Assembly (NCBI GenBank): GCA_006384855.1
Contig: VCJN01001501.1
Coordinates: forward strand, 22,773 to 86,772
Source: Tetraselmis striata
Taxonomy: Eukaryota; Chlorophyta; Chlorodendrophyceae; Chlorodendrales; Chlorodendraceae
Direction: 5' to 3'
DNA: 64,000 nt
The notes beneath the pieces were generated by a model. It was not told the origin of the DNA. It worked only from the letters and a program-made list of their open reading frames with translations, and did not search any database. Below, one piece after another: positions 10,510 through 22,000 of the stretch. The position numbers were made by a program, and so were the translations under genes. The first letter of the stretch is position 1; each line of letters begins with the position of its first letter.

Positions 10510-13500
10510 ACCGATACTAGGGCGACGGGCGACGGGCGACGGGCGCCGGGCGACGGGCGCGGCAGGCTACACGACAGCGGGCCGGCGCGGCGGGGCGTAG
10601 CACCGGCAGCGGCTTGGACAGTCGCCGACGCGCTTTCCGTCGCTGGCGTTGCCGCGGGCGCCGCGTGGGCGCCGAGGATTGACGCCGCAGCCAGGTCGCT
10701 CCAGCCCGCCCGCGTCAGGCACCACCCGGCCGATGTGCTGGCTTTCACCGAGGTCGCCGCCGCGTGGCTAGCCAAGGCGCGCGCCGTGTTGGCCGAGCGG
10801 CACCGCCGTCGGGAGGCGCGCCGCGCCGGTGGAGCTGGACAATCGTCGGTGCTGCCGTCGCCCGCACTGCCGTCCGTCGCTGCGTTCCGGGGCGTCGCAG
10901 CGCCCCGGTTGTTGCCCCCACGCCGCCAGAGGTGGGTGCACCGGCCGGCCACCCCGATAGCGAGGCCTCACGGGCTCGGTATCCGCCCCTACCTACTCGC
11001 CCATCTCCAGCCGGCGACGGGGTGGGGTGGGGCGCGGTGGACCACCTCTCCGACGTGGACATGGTGCACATGCCGGCGGAGATGTCCATGGAGACGGCGG
11101 TGCCGATTGACTTTCAAGAAGCGTGGGCAGAGGCACAACGCTGCGTGAATGAGCGGGTGGTGGCGGCGATGGAGGCCAATGACCCCGTGGTGTTGGATAG
11201 GGCGCTTAAGTGGAAGTACCTGTTGCCACAATTGTTGCTTAGGGCCCCGAGCCGAGGCGGACGGCGGCGGCTGCAAGCCTTGGCGTGGCGCTTCCGCGCT
11301 TTCGCGGAGAGGCGCATGACCGAACTCGTGCGCTCATGGGACGACGCGCGCACAGACGCGTTCTACGCCGGACATGCCCGCCATCGTCGGACGGACGCCG
11401 ATCTCTTTGCGGCGCTGCTCGTGGGCACCGCGGACACCGTTGTGGCGTTGGTGGAGGACGGAGAGCTCTCCCGAGCGGCGGGCCGACTATCTTCTAAGGG
11501 TATGGGCGACTTGTCCGATCCCGCTATCCTCGCCCAGCTGCGCGACAAGCACCCGTCCCGTAGCCACCCGATCCCAGACGCCGCGTATGCCATTCCGGTG
11601 GACGAGGCCGCCCTGACGGTGGACATGCGCGTGCCGTACCAGCAACTCAAGCAGCACGTGGCGGCGGGGCCCTCAGGCATGCGCAACGAGTATCTCCGCT
11701 GCTTGGTGGGCGAATACGCCCCGGCGTCCGGGCCCGCGGCAGTCCGCGCCATGTCGGAGGTTGCCTCCATGTACCTCCAAGGCCGCCTGCCCGGGTGGTT
11801 CAACCGGCTCTTCGCCTCTGCTAGGCTCGTGGCACCTGTCAAGAAGCTAGGCGAGGGGAGGGCCCCGAACGTGCGGCCTGTGGCAGTCGGGGAGGCGGAG
11901 CGGCGCGCAGCGGAGCGGGCAGTGGTTGACAACATGAAGGAGGCATACGTGTCGGTGCTCGCTCCATCTCAGCTCGGCGTTGGCATTCCCGCGGGCGACT
12001 CTGTGCTCATCCACGGCGTCCGGCTCATCGCCGAGAAGCTTGGCCCACGTGCCGTCATCGTCCACACAGACCTTCGCAACGCTTACAACGAGGCATGGCG
12101 CCGCACCATCATCCAGCGCCACATCGATTGCTCTCCACTACACCCTGTCATCCCTGCGCTTCTAGCCTCCCTCTCCACGGACTCGTATCTGGTCGTGGAC
12201 GACCGGTCCGCCCCTCTGCAGTCGGAGGACGGCGTGCAACAGGGCGCACCTTTGGCCACGACTTCCTTTTGCGTCGCGATTCACCCCGAGGTGCAGCAGT
12301 GTGATACCACGTTGGAGGTCAATGACGGGGCGGCGCGCTTCAACGCCGACGATGGAATTTTGGTGGGCCTTCCGGAGCACGTTTGGCCGGCTCTTCACGC
12401 CTTCCGCACGTCCATCAAGGCGTCCGTGGGGCTTGAGGTGCGCTTCGACAAGATGCAGGCGTACAGCGCAGACATGGAGGCGGCGCGGCGTGAGGCTCCG
12501 GCCGACATCGAGTGGCCAGAGCTAGATGGCCATCACGGCATCGCGGTCCTCAACGTGCCGCTCGGATCGCCAGAGTATGTGCAGGCGTACATGCGCGGCA
12601 AGGCGGAGGAGCTACGAGAGGAGGTGGACGCTAGCCTGAGCAAGCTTCTGTCTGCCAAGCCCAGCCGTCGGTACACCCACGCCTTGCATCACCACGCATG
12701 GGCCCTGCTCAAGCATTGCATGCAACACAAGGCGGGGTATTGGCTCCGCAATTGTCTTCCGTCCGAGGTGGAGGCCTTTGCGGAGGCGGTGGATGCCACC
12801 ATCCTCGCGGCGGTCGAACGGGTGCTAGGGGTCTCTTTTGATCCCTCCACGTACGGCACCGACACCAATCCGGTGGTCACCGATTTCTTGGCGGAGCTTC
12901 TGCACGACCCCGCCCCCATGGCAGCGGAGGTGGCTACCTTGAGCGAGGATGCAGTGGCCAGGGCGCGCAGCAGGCTTCACCTCCCCACTCGATTGAAGGG
13001 AGCTGGCATCCGCCGCATGGCTACCGTTCGTGATGCCGCCTTCATCGGCTGCATGAACGCCATCCTCCCAAGGTTCCTGACTAGGAAATCCGGCACCAAC
13101 ACCCCCACCCCTGGTTTCTTCGACCCACAGCTCGGGTCCGTACTTGGCCGAGGCAGCTTCAACGCAAATTCTTCCGCCCGCCAGTATGACCACTTCCTCA
13201 ACGATGCTCATGGGTCGGACAGCTACGCCGCGGAGATGCGCGAGGCGTGGGGCCGCCTCCAAGCGGCTACTGCTGGCCATCTCGGTGACGCAGATGCACG
13301 CCAGATGGAGCGGGAAGTGGAGGCTGCGTCGGGCTCGCAAAAGGAGCTGACGGCATTTCTAGACCAGGCCAACAACTCCCGGCTTCGAAATGAGGTGTGC
13401 GCTCTCCCTGCCACATGTAGGGAACGGATCTTGTTCAACCAGCTCGACGCGGCGTCAGGCATGTGGACAGTGGCCATCCCCACCGCGCGGACAGCCATGA

Positions 13501-14514
13501 CTCCGCATGAGCTGCGAGAGGTCGCTGCCGGGTACTTCTTTCTGCCTAGCCCGTGCTTGGCCCCGGTGGTTGGGTGCCAGATTATTCTGCCCTCGACGGA
13601 GCACAACCCCGTCATTGTTGATCTATACGGCGACGCGCTCATGAACCTCCCGGCGCCTGGAGACGCTCACTGGCGTGTACAGCACGACGCTATCGCAGAT
13701 GCCTTCCGCGATCACTGTGTTCACGACCTAGGTATCGCGGTACGGCGGGAGGTGGATGACTTGTTCCAGCAGGCAGTGCCTCTCGGCAACACCGTACCCG
13801 GGGATGAACTCAAGGACCTAGTGCCGGACGCAGAGCTCTCCCTTCCGGTGTTCAACGTCGTGACCGGGAGCTATGATCCCCGGAGCTTGAAGTCCACGCT
13901 GCTAGAGTTCAAGACTATGCGGTACGGGGTCAAGTACACTTCGGTGCCCCGGGCCACAGCTGTGGATCGGTTTGAGCGCTCCCTGTTGGGCGACATACAA
14001 CGGGGGTTGGCTGCGCGGGACGCGGCGTGGCACAACACAGAGCCCGGACAGAAGGGTCCTTTTCGAGACATCCTGGATATGTCGGAGTACACGGGCATGG
14101 TCTTCGGCACAGTGGGTGAGGTGAGCAAGGGGGTGCACCGCACAGTGCGTGGTATCGCATGCTTGGCTGCGGACCAGGGTGCCCTCTCATCGCGGGGCAC
14201 TCGGTGCATCACCCGGGCTCACCAGGAGGCCTTGCTCGCAAGAGATTTCCTCGGGGTCCTGAGCTTGGTGGCCGCTCGAGAGCGTGCTCGCTGCCTCATC
14301 AGACGGCGCAGATTCGTCTCCCATCCCGTTGCTGAAGCTGCACAGCACGTCCGAGGATCACCTACACACACACGTGCTCGCGTGGCCCGGACTCTGAACC
14401 GTGTGCGCATCACTCATCCATCCCGCCTTATGCGGGATGCGGGCCGCTTTTAGGCGGCTTGCTGTGTTGATTTTCTAATTCTGGGGAACTGCCCTTTTTG
14501 TAATTCACACCGAT
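10510..14514 (+). mobile_element. Non-LTR-like retrotransposon, near full length
   Basis: A single long ORF (10,764-14,453) is followed by a short 3' tail ending TTTTTGTAATTCACACC. The tail recurs without the rest of the element at five other places in the window (40,362; 42,069; 42,469; 53,733; 62,125), which fixes the 3' end at 14,514. There are no long terminal repeats and no poly-A. The 5' end is uncertain; a GGGCGAC tandem stretch at about 10,521-10,560 may mark it or be older flank. Downstream lie GTA/TAC-rich simple sequence and a (TA)n run. Confidence 0.75.
10764..14453 (+). CDS. Retrotransposon polyprotein: reverse transcriptase plus putative PD-(D/E)XK nuclease
   Basis: 1,229 codons without interruption. 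The RT palm motifs are clear: motif [15 protein letters not shown] at about residues 433-446, motif [14 protein letters not shown] near 490, and the catalytic box [10 protein letters not shown] near 526-535 (ADD instead of the usual YADD). About 490 residues later there is VPDAELSLP (about 1020) and, 26 residues on, [10 protein letters not shown] (E1048, K1050). That P-D...E-x-K spacing fits a restriction-like nuclease fold, but this is inference. No apurinic-type endonuclease, gag, zinc knuckle or RNase H was recognised. The protein would copy its RNA by target-primed reverse transcription in the nucleus. Start choice: first in-frame ATG; an upstream or non-ATG start is possible. The intact frame suggests recent activity. 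Confidence 0.8.
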   Translation: MASQGARRVGRAAPPSGGAPRRWSWTIVGAAVARTAVRRCVPGRRSAPVVAPTPPEVGAPAGHPDSEASRARYPPLPTRPSPAGDGVGWGAVDHLSDVDMVHMPAEMSMETAVPIDFQEAWAEAQRCVNERVVAAMEANDPVVLDRALKWKYLLPQLLLRAPSRGGRRRLQALAWRFRAFAERRMTELVRSWDDARTDAFYAGHARHRRTDADLFAALLVGTADTVVALVEDGELSRAAGRLSSKGMGDLSDPAILAQLRDKHPSRSHPIPDAAYAIPVDEAALTVDMRVPYQQLKQHVAAGPSGMRNEYLRCLVGEYAPASGPAAVRAMSEVASMYLQGRLPGWFNRLFASARLVAPVKKLGEGRAPNVRPVAVGEAERRAAERAVVDNMKEAYVSVLAPSQLGVGIPAGDSVLIHGVRLIAEKLGPRAVIVHTDLRNAYNEAWRRTIIQRHIDCSPLHPVIPALLASLSTDSYLVVDDRSAPLQSEDGVQQGAPLATTSFCVAIHPEVQQCDTTLEVNDGAARFNADDGILVGLPEHVWPALHAFRTSIKASVGLEVRFDKMQAYSADMEAARREAPADIEWPELDGHHGIAVLNVPLGSPEYVQAYMRGKAEELREEVDASLSKLLSAKPSRRYTHALHHHAWALLKHCMQHKAGYWLRNCLPSEVEAFAEAVDATILAAVERVLGVSFDPSTYGTDTNPVVTDFLAELLHDPAPMAAEVATLSEDAVARARSRLHLPTRLKGAGIRRMATVRDAAFIGCMNAILPRFLTRKSGTNTPTPGFFDPQLGSVLGRGSFNANSSARQYDHFLNDAHGSDSYAAEMREAWGRLQAATAGHLGDADARQMEREVEAASGSQKELTAFLDQANNSRLRNEVCALPATCRERILFNQLDAASGMWTVAIPTARTAMTPHELREVAAGYFFLPSPCLAPVVGCQIILPSTEHNPVIVDLYGDALMNLPAPGDAHWRVQHDAIADAFRDHCVHDLGIAVRREVDDLFQQAVPLGNTVPGDELKDLVPDAELSLPVFNVVTGSYDPRSLKSTLLEFKTMRYGVKYTSVPRATAVDRFERSLLGDIQRGLAARDAAWHNTEPGQKGPFRDILDMSEYTGMVFGTVGEVSKGVHRTVRGIACLAADQGALSSRGTRCITRAHQEALLARDFLGVLSLVAARERARCLIRRRRFVSHPVAEAAQHVRGSPTHTRARVARTLNRVRITHPSRLMRDAGRF

Positions 14515-14588
14515 ACTCGGCTGCCCGGTATCGATACTAGTATAGCGCGGTATAGCAGTACTCGGCTGCCCGTGTACTTGCTGTATGG

Positions 14589-14714
<126 letters not shown>

Positions 14715-15250
14715 ATCGATACGAGTATAGCTAACATTCCATCCTGTCCCATCCATGGACGACTAATTCGATTCTCCGGGTGTTAAGGAGTTTCGAACCA
14801 GTGACCCCTGGATCGCAGCAATAGCTCCGAAACCAGTGAAAGGAATTCAAAAGATCCGATCATGCTGTCACATACAACCGCATATATAGCCATACATCCG
14901 GCACGCCGGGGAGCCGAGTATTGGTATACAGCGTTTACTAGTATCGATCACGGGCAGCCGAGTATCGGTACGAGTATAGCTAACAAGCACCGTCTCGGAT
15001 CCCAATCATGCCCCGCCATACACGTCAAGAATAGATCTCACTGGGCCTATGGAGTGCGGGCGGCGGAAAGTGTTGGGCGCCAGGACTTGGCTGTAGGCCG
15101 GTGCGCGCGGACTGTGTGCGCACGCTGTTGGCATTTTCGGCTTTTTTAGTGCGCTATGTTAATTACGAATTGTCATGGTAGATGGGCGCATGACACTAGC
15201 GTCGTCACAATCCTGCGCAGTAAAATTGGGTATACGTGGATGTGATTTAG

Positions 15251-16215
15251 CTTTTATTGAGAGCCAACTTACAAAATACCTGCTTTGACGCCGTCCTTGG
15301 CCTGCTTTTCCTCAAAAATCATAACCCCCTCTCCCTTCCAACCTCCACTGCGAGCATCCTTGTGGGTTCTGCTCATGGTGCACCTTGTGCTATCCAAGAA
15401 GCAGGGAACGTGAGGAATTTCCTCGCTCGGCACTACTTCTTGGATGTGGGTACGGACGCCCAAGGTAGGAAGAAGGGACCATTGCCGAGCGTGGACCGAC
15501 TCGCGAGGGCCCTCGACCTTACTTGCCGGCAGAGCGAGGTCGGGAGGCACTACCAAGCCGGCAAGTGCCCCCCTTATAACGTGGCGTTCAAGGGCGAGGA
15601 GGAGGTCTGCGAGGTGACGCCGCACTGCTCGGAAGCCGCAGGTGAGTCGTTTTTACGATCTTCGCACTTGTTCGATTACACAGCCACCGCCGCGACAAGC
15701 AATCAACACGCATAATGACTTTCGTAGTTGCTGTGTCAGACCCCCGTCCAGTCCCTATGTTTGGCGGTAAGCCGATCGTATCGAGTGTGGCTACGCCAAG
15801 TCCAGCCGCGGTGAAGCGGATCCTTGCGCTGCAGCTGGCGGGCACCGCTGCGTCGCCAGAGCTCAACGCCATACTGGGCAGGCCGAAGCAGCATCAAACA
15901 AAGGCAGGCGGCATCATCAAGCACAACACCAACGCGGTCAAGAACCTGGCCGCCACGCCAACCTTCCCCGGCGACAACGTCGATGAGGGCAGTAGCCCGG
16001 AGCCCTCGGCCAAGAAGGTTAAGCCGCCCGCCAAGCAAGCCGGCGGTTTGAGTGCCGGCCCGGGGCCGGGGCGGTGCTGGGGCCAGGGCGGACGGCGGGG
16101 CGTTCGGGTCGCAGGCCAGCCGCCGGGGCGCCATGGCAGTAGCCGCTGCCGCCACCCGCGAGCATGCATCATGCCGCCGTGGCACGAGCAGTGGCGATCC
16201 CGGCCGAAACTGGAT
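15251..16215 (+). CDS. Candidate spliced gene fragment, unknown function
   Basis: Two open segments join in phase: the first (15,251-15,641) ends GCAG|GTGAGT, the second (15,740-16,215) follows TGTGTCAG and ends GAT|GTAAGT, both strong donors. The joined frame reads EAAD-PRPVPMFGGKP and continues into a Lys/Pro/Ala-rich segment with KKVKPP-type basic patches. The first segment has no in-frame ATG, so an upstream exon would be needed, and no continuation after 16,215 was identified. No family was recognised. It could be a real internal gene piece or a transposon remnant. Confidence 0.3.
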
Positions 16216-17841
16216 GTAAGTACTTTATTCCGCCGGCGCCTCGCCGCCCACTGCCGCACGCTATCGCGCTATTGCGCAGCGATATACATCATCAGAATGC
16301 GAGATTGTCGGGCTTCTAGAGCCAAACACAATTTCTTCTAGGGCAAAATAGTCCTCCGCGGATACAGCGTCGCGATGACGTGTGATATGAACCGGATGGA
16401 GTTTATTACGAGTATGTCACGGAACGACTTCAGACGAATGTCATTATATACTAGTAAAATTACGGGGTACGAAGAGGATATTACAGTTTAATTACGAGGT
16501 GGTGCGGTAGACTAGTGTTGTCTTCCCAGGCACCCTCATCCCCATACCTCACCGGGCCCGGCGGCCGGCTCGGCGCGCGATGGCGCGTCGGTCCTCCCGG
16601 GGCCCGTGGTCGACTTTCGGCTCCCCCTCCGGACCCGGTGCCCAGCCCCGGCTTCTTGAAAGCCCTCGTCTGCACCTCAGGCCAGCCGGCACGCCCTCCT
16701 GCGTCATACCCAAAGATCGAGCTCGGCATTCCTTCACACAACCCCCTCCCTTTGAAATATTTATTACCAATAGCTGGGGTTTCCTTCCGCTTGGAGCGCA
16801 CTGCGCGCGTTCGCCTACGACACGCCGATCCACGTGGCACGCATGCGATGCGCGCAGCTACACATCTTACCAAGCACGACCAAGCATGGACCGCTGCACT
16901 GCGGGCGTGCAACAACATCAAAATTTTAAGTAGCAATCAAATTGTCGTGACAACGAGCACTATCAAGTTAATCACATCGCTGTGAGTCGAACCCGCTCGA
17001 GGTCGTATGCTACAAATTCTAGTGGGCTCTCTGCAGTCCCCATCTTCCATCTTCGCGCCCCGCCTACCATGTGGCGCGGCGCGTCCGTCTCCCCCTCCCT
17101 CACTTCGTGCTTTCTGTTTTAACTTGCGGGTTGCCGACAGGCTCCAGTCTTCGAAAAGAATATAATCGAAGCCAAGGCGCGTTTTCGGCAAACAAACTGC
17201 CCCCTCCGTTTGAAACACCGACAAGTCGTCTCAGCCTCAGCAATAGGAATTCTGCCCGTTTTCACCGACGACTACTAATTAGGATTGTAGCTAGTCGCTA
17301 ATTATTAGTATATAAAGACGGAATCGAGCGCCCCAACGGCAGCATGCGTTGAGGACCGTCGAAGAAGCAACAACCGCCATTTGGCTTTTTCCTTCCCCAG
17401 TACTTTCCGTGCATTCTCTTGACGCTCTCCCTGTAACCAAAAAGATATTAACAACCGCCATCACATGCTACTGATGATGATCGCGAGCCCGCCAAGCGCT
17501 GATGACGTCATCAGCGGCCTTTGTCTGTCGCTCGCGCGCGTGCTTGCGTCGTGCTGTGTTTCGTCGCATGCGCGCGCAGCGGCACGGCAGCTAAGCAGCG
17601 TCTTCCCCGATCCGCGCCTCCTCCGCGGGCGCCACTTCCGCGCGCCAACCCCTTAGGTCCCCACTGATTATAGAGACTGGTGTTGTGTACCCCGCAACTC
17701 TCAGGTCCGATATCATAGACTCCAGCTGCGTGCAGCGTACCCATACACCCCGCTGACCTGACGCCGGACGCGCTTGCCCGCACCCATCTCCGACGGCAAT
17801 ACTTGTGGCTGGGTGGCGTATTGGACGGCTCGACAGGCAAT
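16216..17841. other. Intergenic; TATA-like site near 17,309
   Basis: Moderately GC-rich with overlapping frames on both strands that look like composition artefacts. AGTATATAAAGAC at about 17,308-17,320 is a good TATA-box candidate; it could serve the gene starting at 17,842 if that gene has a long or spliced leader. Nothing else supportable. Confidence 0.35.
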
Positions 17842-18490
17842 ATGTCGATGTACTTCGGCTGCGCCACGCGGCGAAACGTCGCTGCGTACGCGTGTTACTT
17901 CGTGCTGCTGGCGGTCGGTATCGCGATGCTGCTCTCGTGGTTCTTCGTCAGCCGGACCTGCGGCGTGGAGGTGTCCTCGTGCATGCAGGGCGTCAGCAGC
18001 ATCCAGCCTTTCCGGCAGGGCATGGTCGTCAACTACCGCAACCTGGGGGCACTCAACGTGACGACGGTGTGCGAGGGTCTCGTCGACGGGGCCGCTCAGG
18101 TGCGCATTTACGGATTAACTGAGACTACATCGCGAAACGGTACCGGATTCCTAATTGACGTCGTCCTGGTCTGCTTCGCCGATGTAATAATCTGACAGCA
18201 CCGCCGACGATTTGTATCGCGGACAGGTGGCGCCCTGCGAGCAGTGCGTGGAGGAGGCTGCCGACTGCTACTGGCCTACGCTGCCTATGCTGGTGGTCGC
18301 GATAGTGGCGCTCGCGATGTCGACCTTCCCCTGCTGCTTCTGCCTCTGCTGCAGTAGGCGGCCGGAGGAGGATCGCAGCCAGTTCATGGCGTCCTCGGCC
18401 GCCAAGCCCGTCACGGGGCAGCACCCCGGCGCGCCCGGCGGGCCGCCCGCCGCTGCCTCCTACACTGGTAACAACGTGTACCGCGTGTAG
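17842..18490 (+). CDS. Small two-span membrane protein, Cys-rich loop and tail
   Basis: Exons 17,842-18,099 and 18,227-18,490 join in phase 0 (CAG|GTGCGC ... GGACAG|GTG), giving 173 residues. Residues about 14-36 and 105-122 are hydrophobic spans. The loop between them carries Cys in TCGVEVSSC, VCEG and CEQCVEEAADC, which suggests disulfides on the extracytosolic side. The second span runs into CCFCLCCSRR, a palmitoylation-like cluster, then a 45-residue Gly/Pro/Ala-rich tail ending VYRV. No family was recognised; tetraspan-like proteins have four spans, so it is not one. The ATG at 17,842 is the first in frame (a second lies two codons on). It ends about 520 bp from the convergent POLR3B stop. 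Confidence 0.6.
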
Positions 18491-18639
18491 CGCGGCACGC
18501 AGCCGGGGTCCGGGCGCGGGGAGAGCTGCACCCGCAGGGTGGATGCGCTCTGGATAGGCAGGCAAGGTGGAAGAGGAGCGGACGCTCTCGAGCGGGGGCG
18601 CGGCCGGTGTTGCGCCCAGGGTGCTGTACGGACTATACG

Positions 18640-18845
18640 GAGAAAAAAATCACTGATATTCAGTCGCATCATTCCGCTGAATTCTGTTCAGGATGGGGCG
18701 CTTTTAATTTCGTTCTAGCACACGCTCATCACTGACTAACCACACACGCGTTTCTTCTTTCCAGGGGCAGAAGTTCAGTCCTGAAATTCAGTCCTACTGA
18801 ATTCCTGAATTCATGTCAGAATTTTGCAGAATTCAGTTTCGGCCG
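18640..18845. repeat. CTGAATTC-rich cluster
   Basis: Repeated TTCAGTCCTGAAATTCAGTC and CTGAATTCCTGAATTC-type motifs, partly palindromic, in the gap between two convergent genes. No coding frame. Confidence 0.55.
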
Positions 18846-19012
18846 GACCCAAACTCCCTTTCTTGGCCACCCTGGATGTTGTTACAAGGCGCCCCCCCTT
18901 AGCATGGCGCGTCAGGCAACCTGTAAGCAGGCCTGCCGACATACTCCGCGGGTGTCCCCCCCTTTGTCTTTTCTTTCAAGCCGCCCCCTTGTGTCGCCTC
19001 TTGGCGGGGCGG

Positions 19013-22000
19013 CTACTGCGACTCCAGCTTGAGCTTGGGGATGATGTTCATGGAGGTGAGCTCCTGGAAGAGCAGCTTACACGCGTAGGGCAGCTTCATG
19101 CGCGCCATGTGGTCGCCGCTCTTGTGGTTGGGGCACACCCCGCGCTGCGTCGCCTTGTCCCAGTAGCCCAGCATGCCGCACTCGGTGCAGACGTGCACCT
19201 CAAACTGGTCGCTGCTGATCATGAGCCGCTCCAGCAGCAGCATGGACGCGCCGTACCCGATCAGGCAGTCGCGCTCCATCTCGCCCAGCCGCAGCCCGCC
19301 GTCGCGCGACCGGCCCTCCGTGGGCTGCCGCGTCAGCACCACCCGCGGCCCGCGCGCTGCCGCACCGGGCGGGCGCGGCACAGCTCAGACCGCGGGCCAT
19401 GCGCTGCGCGGCCCTGCCACACCGCCCCACCCTGCAGCTCCGGGGCTCCGCGGCGGTGATGATAAAAACCTAAAAACCCTAAAACATAAACCCTGAAACC
19501 AAACCCTAAAACCCTGCAACAACCGATGATACAACACCGGGACCAAGGCGAGCAAATGGCAAGCTGTACAACACAGCCACCCACAGGGTTGGAGGCGCCA
19601 TGCATGGAGGCAATCGTAATGGGTTCTTGTCAGGGCTAAGAGATTCGGACTGTGTGTTACCAGCTATTGGCCTCCCTCTCCCCTGCCATGAGCTAGATGG
19701 CTGCAAACCATTTAGTATGCGGGGCTGCATGGCATAGAAGGGACGTGAACACGCACCGGCTTGACGACACTATACGGATTGCAAGGCAGTACCGCTAATA
19801 CCTGATATTTGCTGGCGGCACGCCGCAGATTGTTGCAGCGCATCTTCCAAAACATGGCATCACCGTATACTATATGCTTATATGCTTTGCAAACGGAAAG
19901 TCGGCGAGGTTTGTACATGCGTTGCTTCAGAGAGTACCACTTGAGCTTCGAATAGAAAGGGAGACCGAAACGATTCCTTATATTTCGATGTATACCGAGT
20001 ACACATGGCACCCAGCTTTGGCCACCACAGCCCACACGCGACCCCTCCGCACGTGGGCATTCAGACGCACCGTTTAGGGTTTAAGGTTTTATGATTAATT
20101 AAGGGTGCCGCACCTCTGGCATGCATCTTGTCCAGCACCATGTGCTTCAGCTTCTGGTAGTAGATGGGCCCCATGAAGATGTACGCCTCCAGCGCCTCGC
20201 CTGCGCGCGCCCGGACCGGCGCAGCCAGCGCGTTAGCCCCGCGCCCCGCCCCCCTGTGCTGTGCCCGCCCGCGCCCGCATGACGCCGCACCACCATCCCG
20301 GCGCCCTGGGCGACCTTTGGAGGCACTCCCCAGGATGAGCCAACACGCGCCCGCATGCATCCAAGGCCTCCCTCTCCCTCTCCCACTCCCTCTCGCTGCC
20401 ACTCCCAGCCTCCAGCCCGTTCTACGTACTGCGGCCGCTGCAACCTCACTACTACCGGTGCCGACGTGCCTCTCAGGACCCCGTCGATATACACGCCTCG
20501 AATTCTAGCTGCATCCCATGTGTAGGACCATTCATTGTAGGCATAATGAGCCGTTGGCATGTCACAGCATCCGTGTGTCTCCTAGGCAGGGCGGCGCGGG
20601 TGCATGTCGCCCAACCTCACCCTCTTGTATGCAGAACCTCGTGTATAACAGCGAGAATAGGCCGGATAACACAGCAATTTGATAGCTTGCATGCAGCTGA
20701 AGGGGTAAGGGTTGGTGTGGGCAGCATAGTGTGGCCGTCCATATACCGACATTATATTCAGGACTGCCCAGCACTAGCATCTCCATCCACGGTGGCAGCA
20801 TTGTTCCCATTTCGTCCTTACTGACGGGACGTCTTCTCCCGTGCTTCCAGGCAGCTGCTGGATCCACATAGCCACACACACATGACCCTCTCCCACCAGA
20901 GCCGCGCCCCCTCGCGCTCAGCCAAGCCACACCCCCAGGACAGCGCCCGTGCCCAGGGAGCGGACCCGCAGGCCCTACCTGGTCCAAGCCAGCCCACACA
21001 TGTGTCGCTCTACGGGTAGGGTCTAGGGTTTTACGGGGTTTAGGGTTGAAGGGTTTCCCGTTTCTGAAAAAAAAAACGTTTGGGTACGGTGAACGCAAAA
21101 CGGGTGAGGGCATGTGGGTGAGAAAGGCAGCCCCCCCCCCCTTCCCCCTCCCCCCCCCCCCACTTCAGCCCCCCCGCCCATGATTCGGGGCGCACCGGTG
21201 ATCCCGCTCGTGAGGTAGTCCTTCCCGCTGTAGCTGAAGCCGTTGTTCACCAGCGTCTCGGAGATGGCCTCCGAGTTGTCCGCCAGCCCCGACGGCTCGC
21301 CGAACGCAGTGCCATAGTGGAACCTGCGGAGCGGCGGTGCGTGGCATTGTCCCCACCTCCGTGAGCCGGGGATGACTGGTCCCCTTGCTACAAGCCAAAC
21401 CCCTGGTTCCGGCGCACGCCTGTACCGGAACTGCGCTCCGGGGTTGCGGTGTATCGTCGTTTTGGGACCCACCCTCAAAATAGAGAGAGAAAACTATCAT
21501 ACCTATCTTGAAACACATCGGAATACACCACGAATGCCGCACGGATCTTTCGGCTCAATGCTGCCGAACAGTTTGTCATGGTTCAGATCCGCCAACCCAG
21601 CCAACTGTTATGGCATAGTAATCCAGTGCAGTTGTTGAATACAAAGCCCGGGTCTCTTGCCATTCAGGCTCGCCACCTTGGCCCCGAAACCATGTTGAGA
21701 TATCAAGCTCGAAAAAGGTGCTGATCGGACTCGGATGTATTCATTATCCTATGTTGTGGAGCTTGTATACCGGGCTGAACCGGGCCGGGGGCCACACCAC
21801 AGGACTGTACGAGGTTCTGTCTCAACACCAGTCATCTTGGAGTTCTTTCGAAAAGAGCGCCACGTCAGTTCTTTTCGAAATCTTGTCTTGAGTGGGGAGA
21901 ATGGCTGGGCCTTTTGCAGCAAGCTCTCTGGGTTACGCTGGCACTACAAGGTGAGCGTGTTGAGAGCGCGGGGGGGGGGGGGGGGGGAGATGGCGAGAGG

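Noticed and set aside
10386-10952. 188-codon minus-strand frame rich in Arg, Ala and Pro
   Set aside because: GC-rich shadow of the retroelement 5' region and the GGGCGAC tandem; no start context or family.
14770-14830. Possible tRNA on the minus strand (GGTTCGAA-type motif)
   Set aside because: No acceptor stem or anticodon arm can be formed around the T-loop-like motif.
16481-16985. Overlapping frames on both strands (151 and 156 codons)
   Set aside because: Both strands equally open, Pro/Arg/Gly-rich composition, no motif or splice support.
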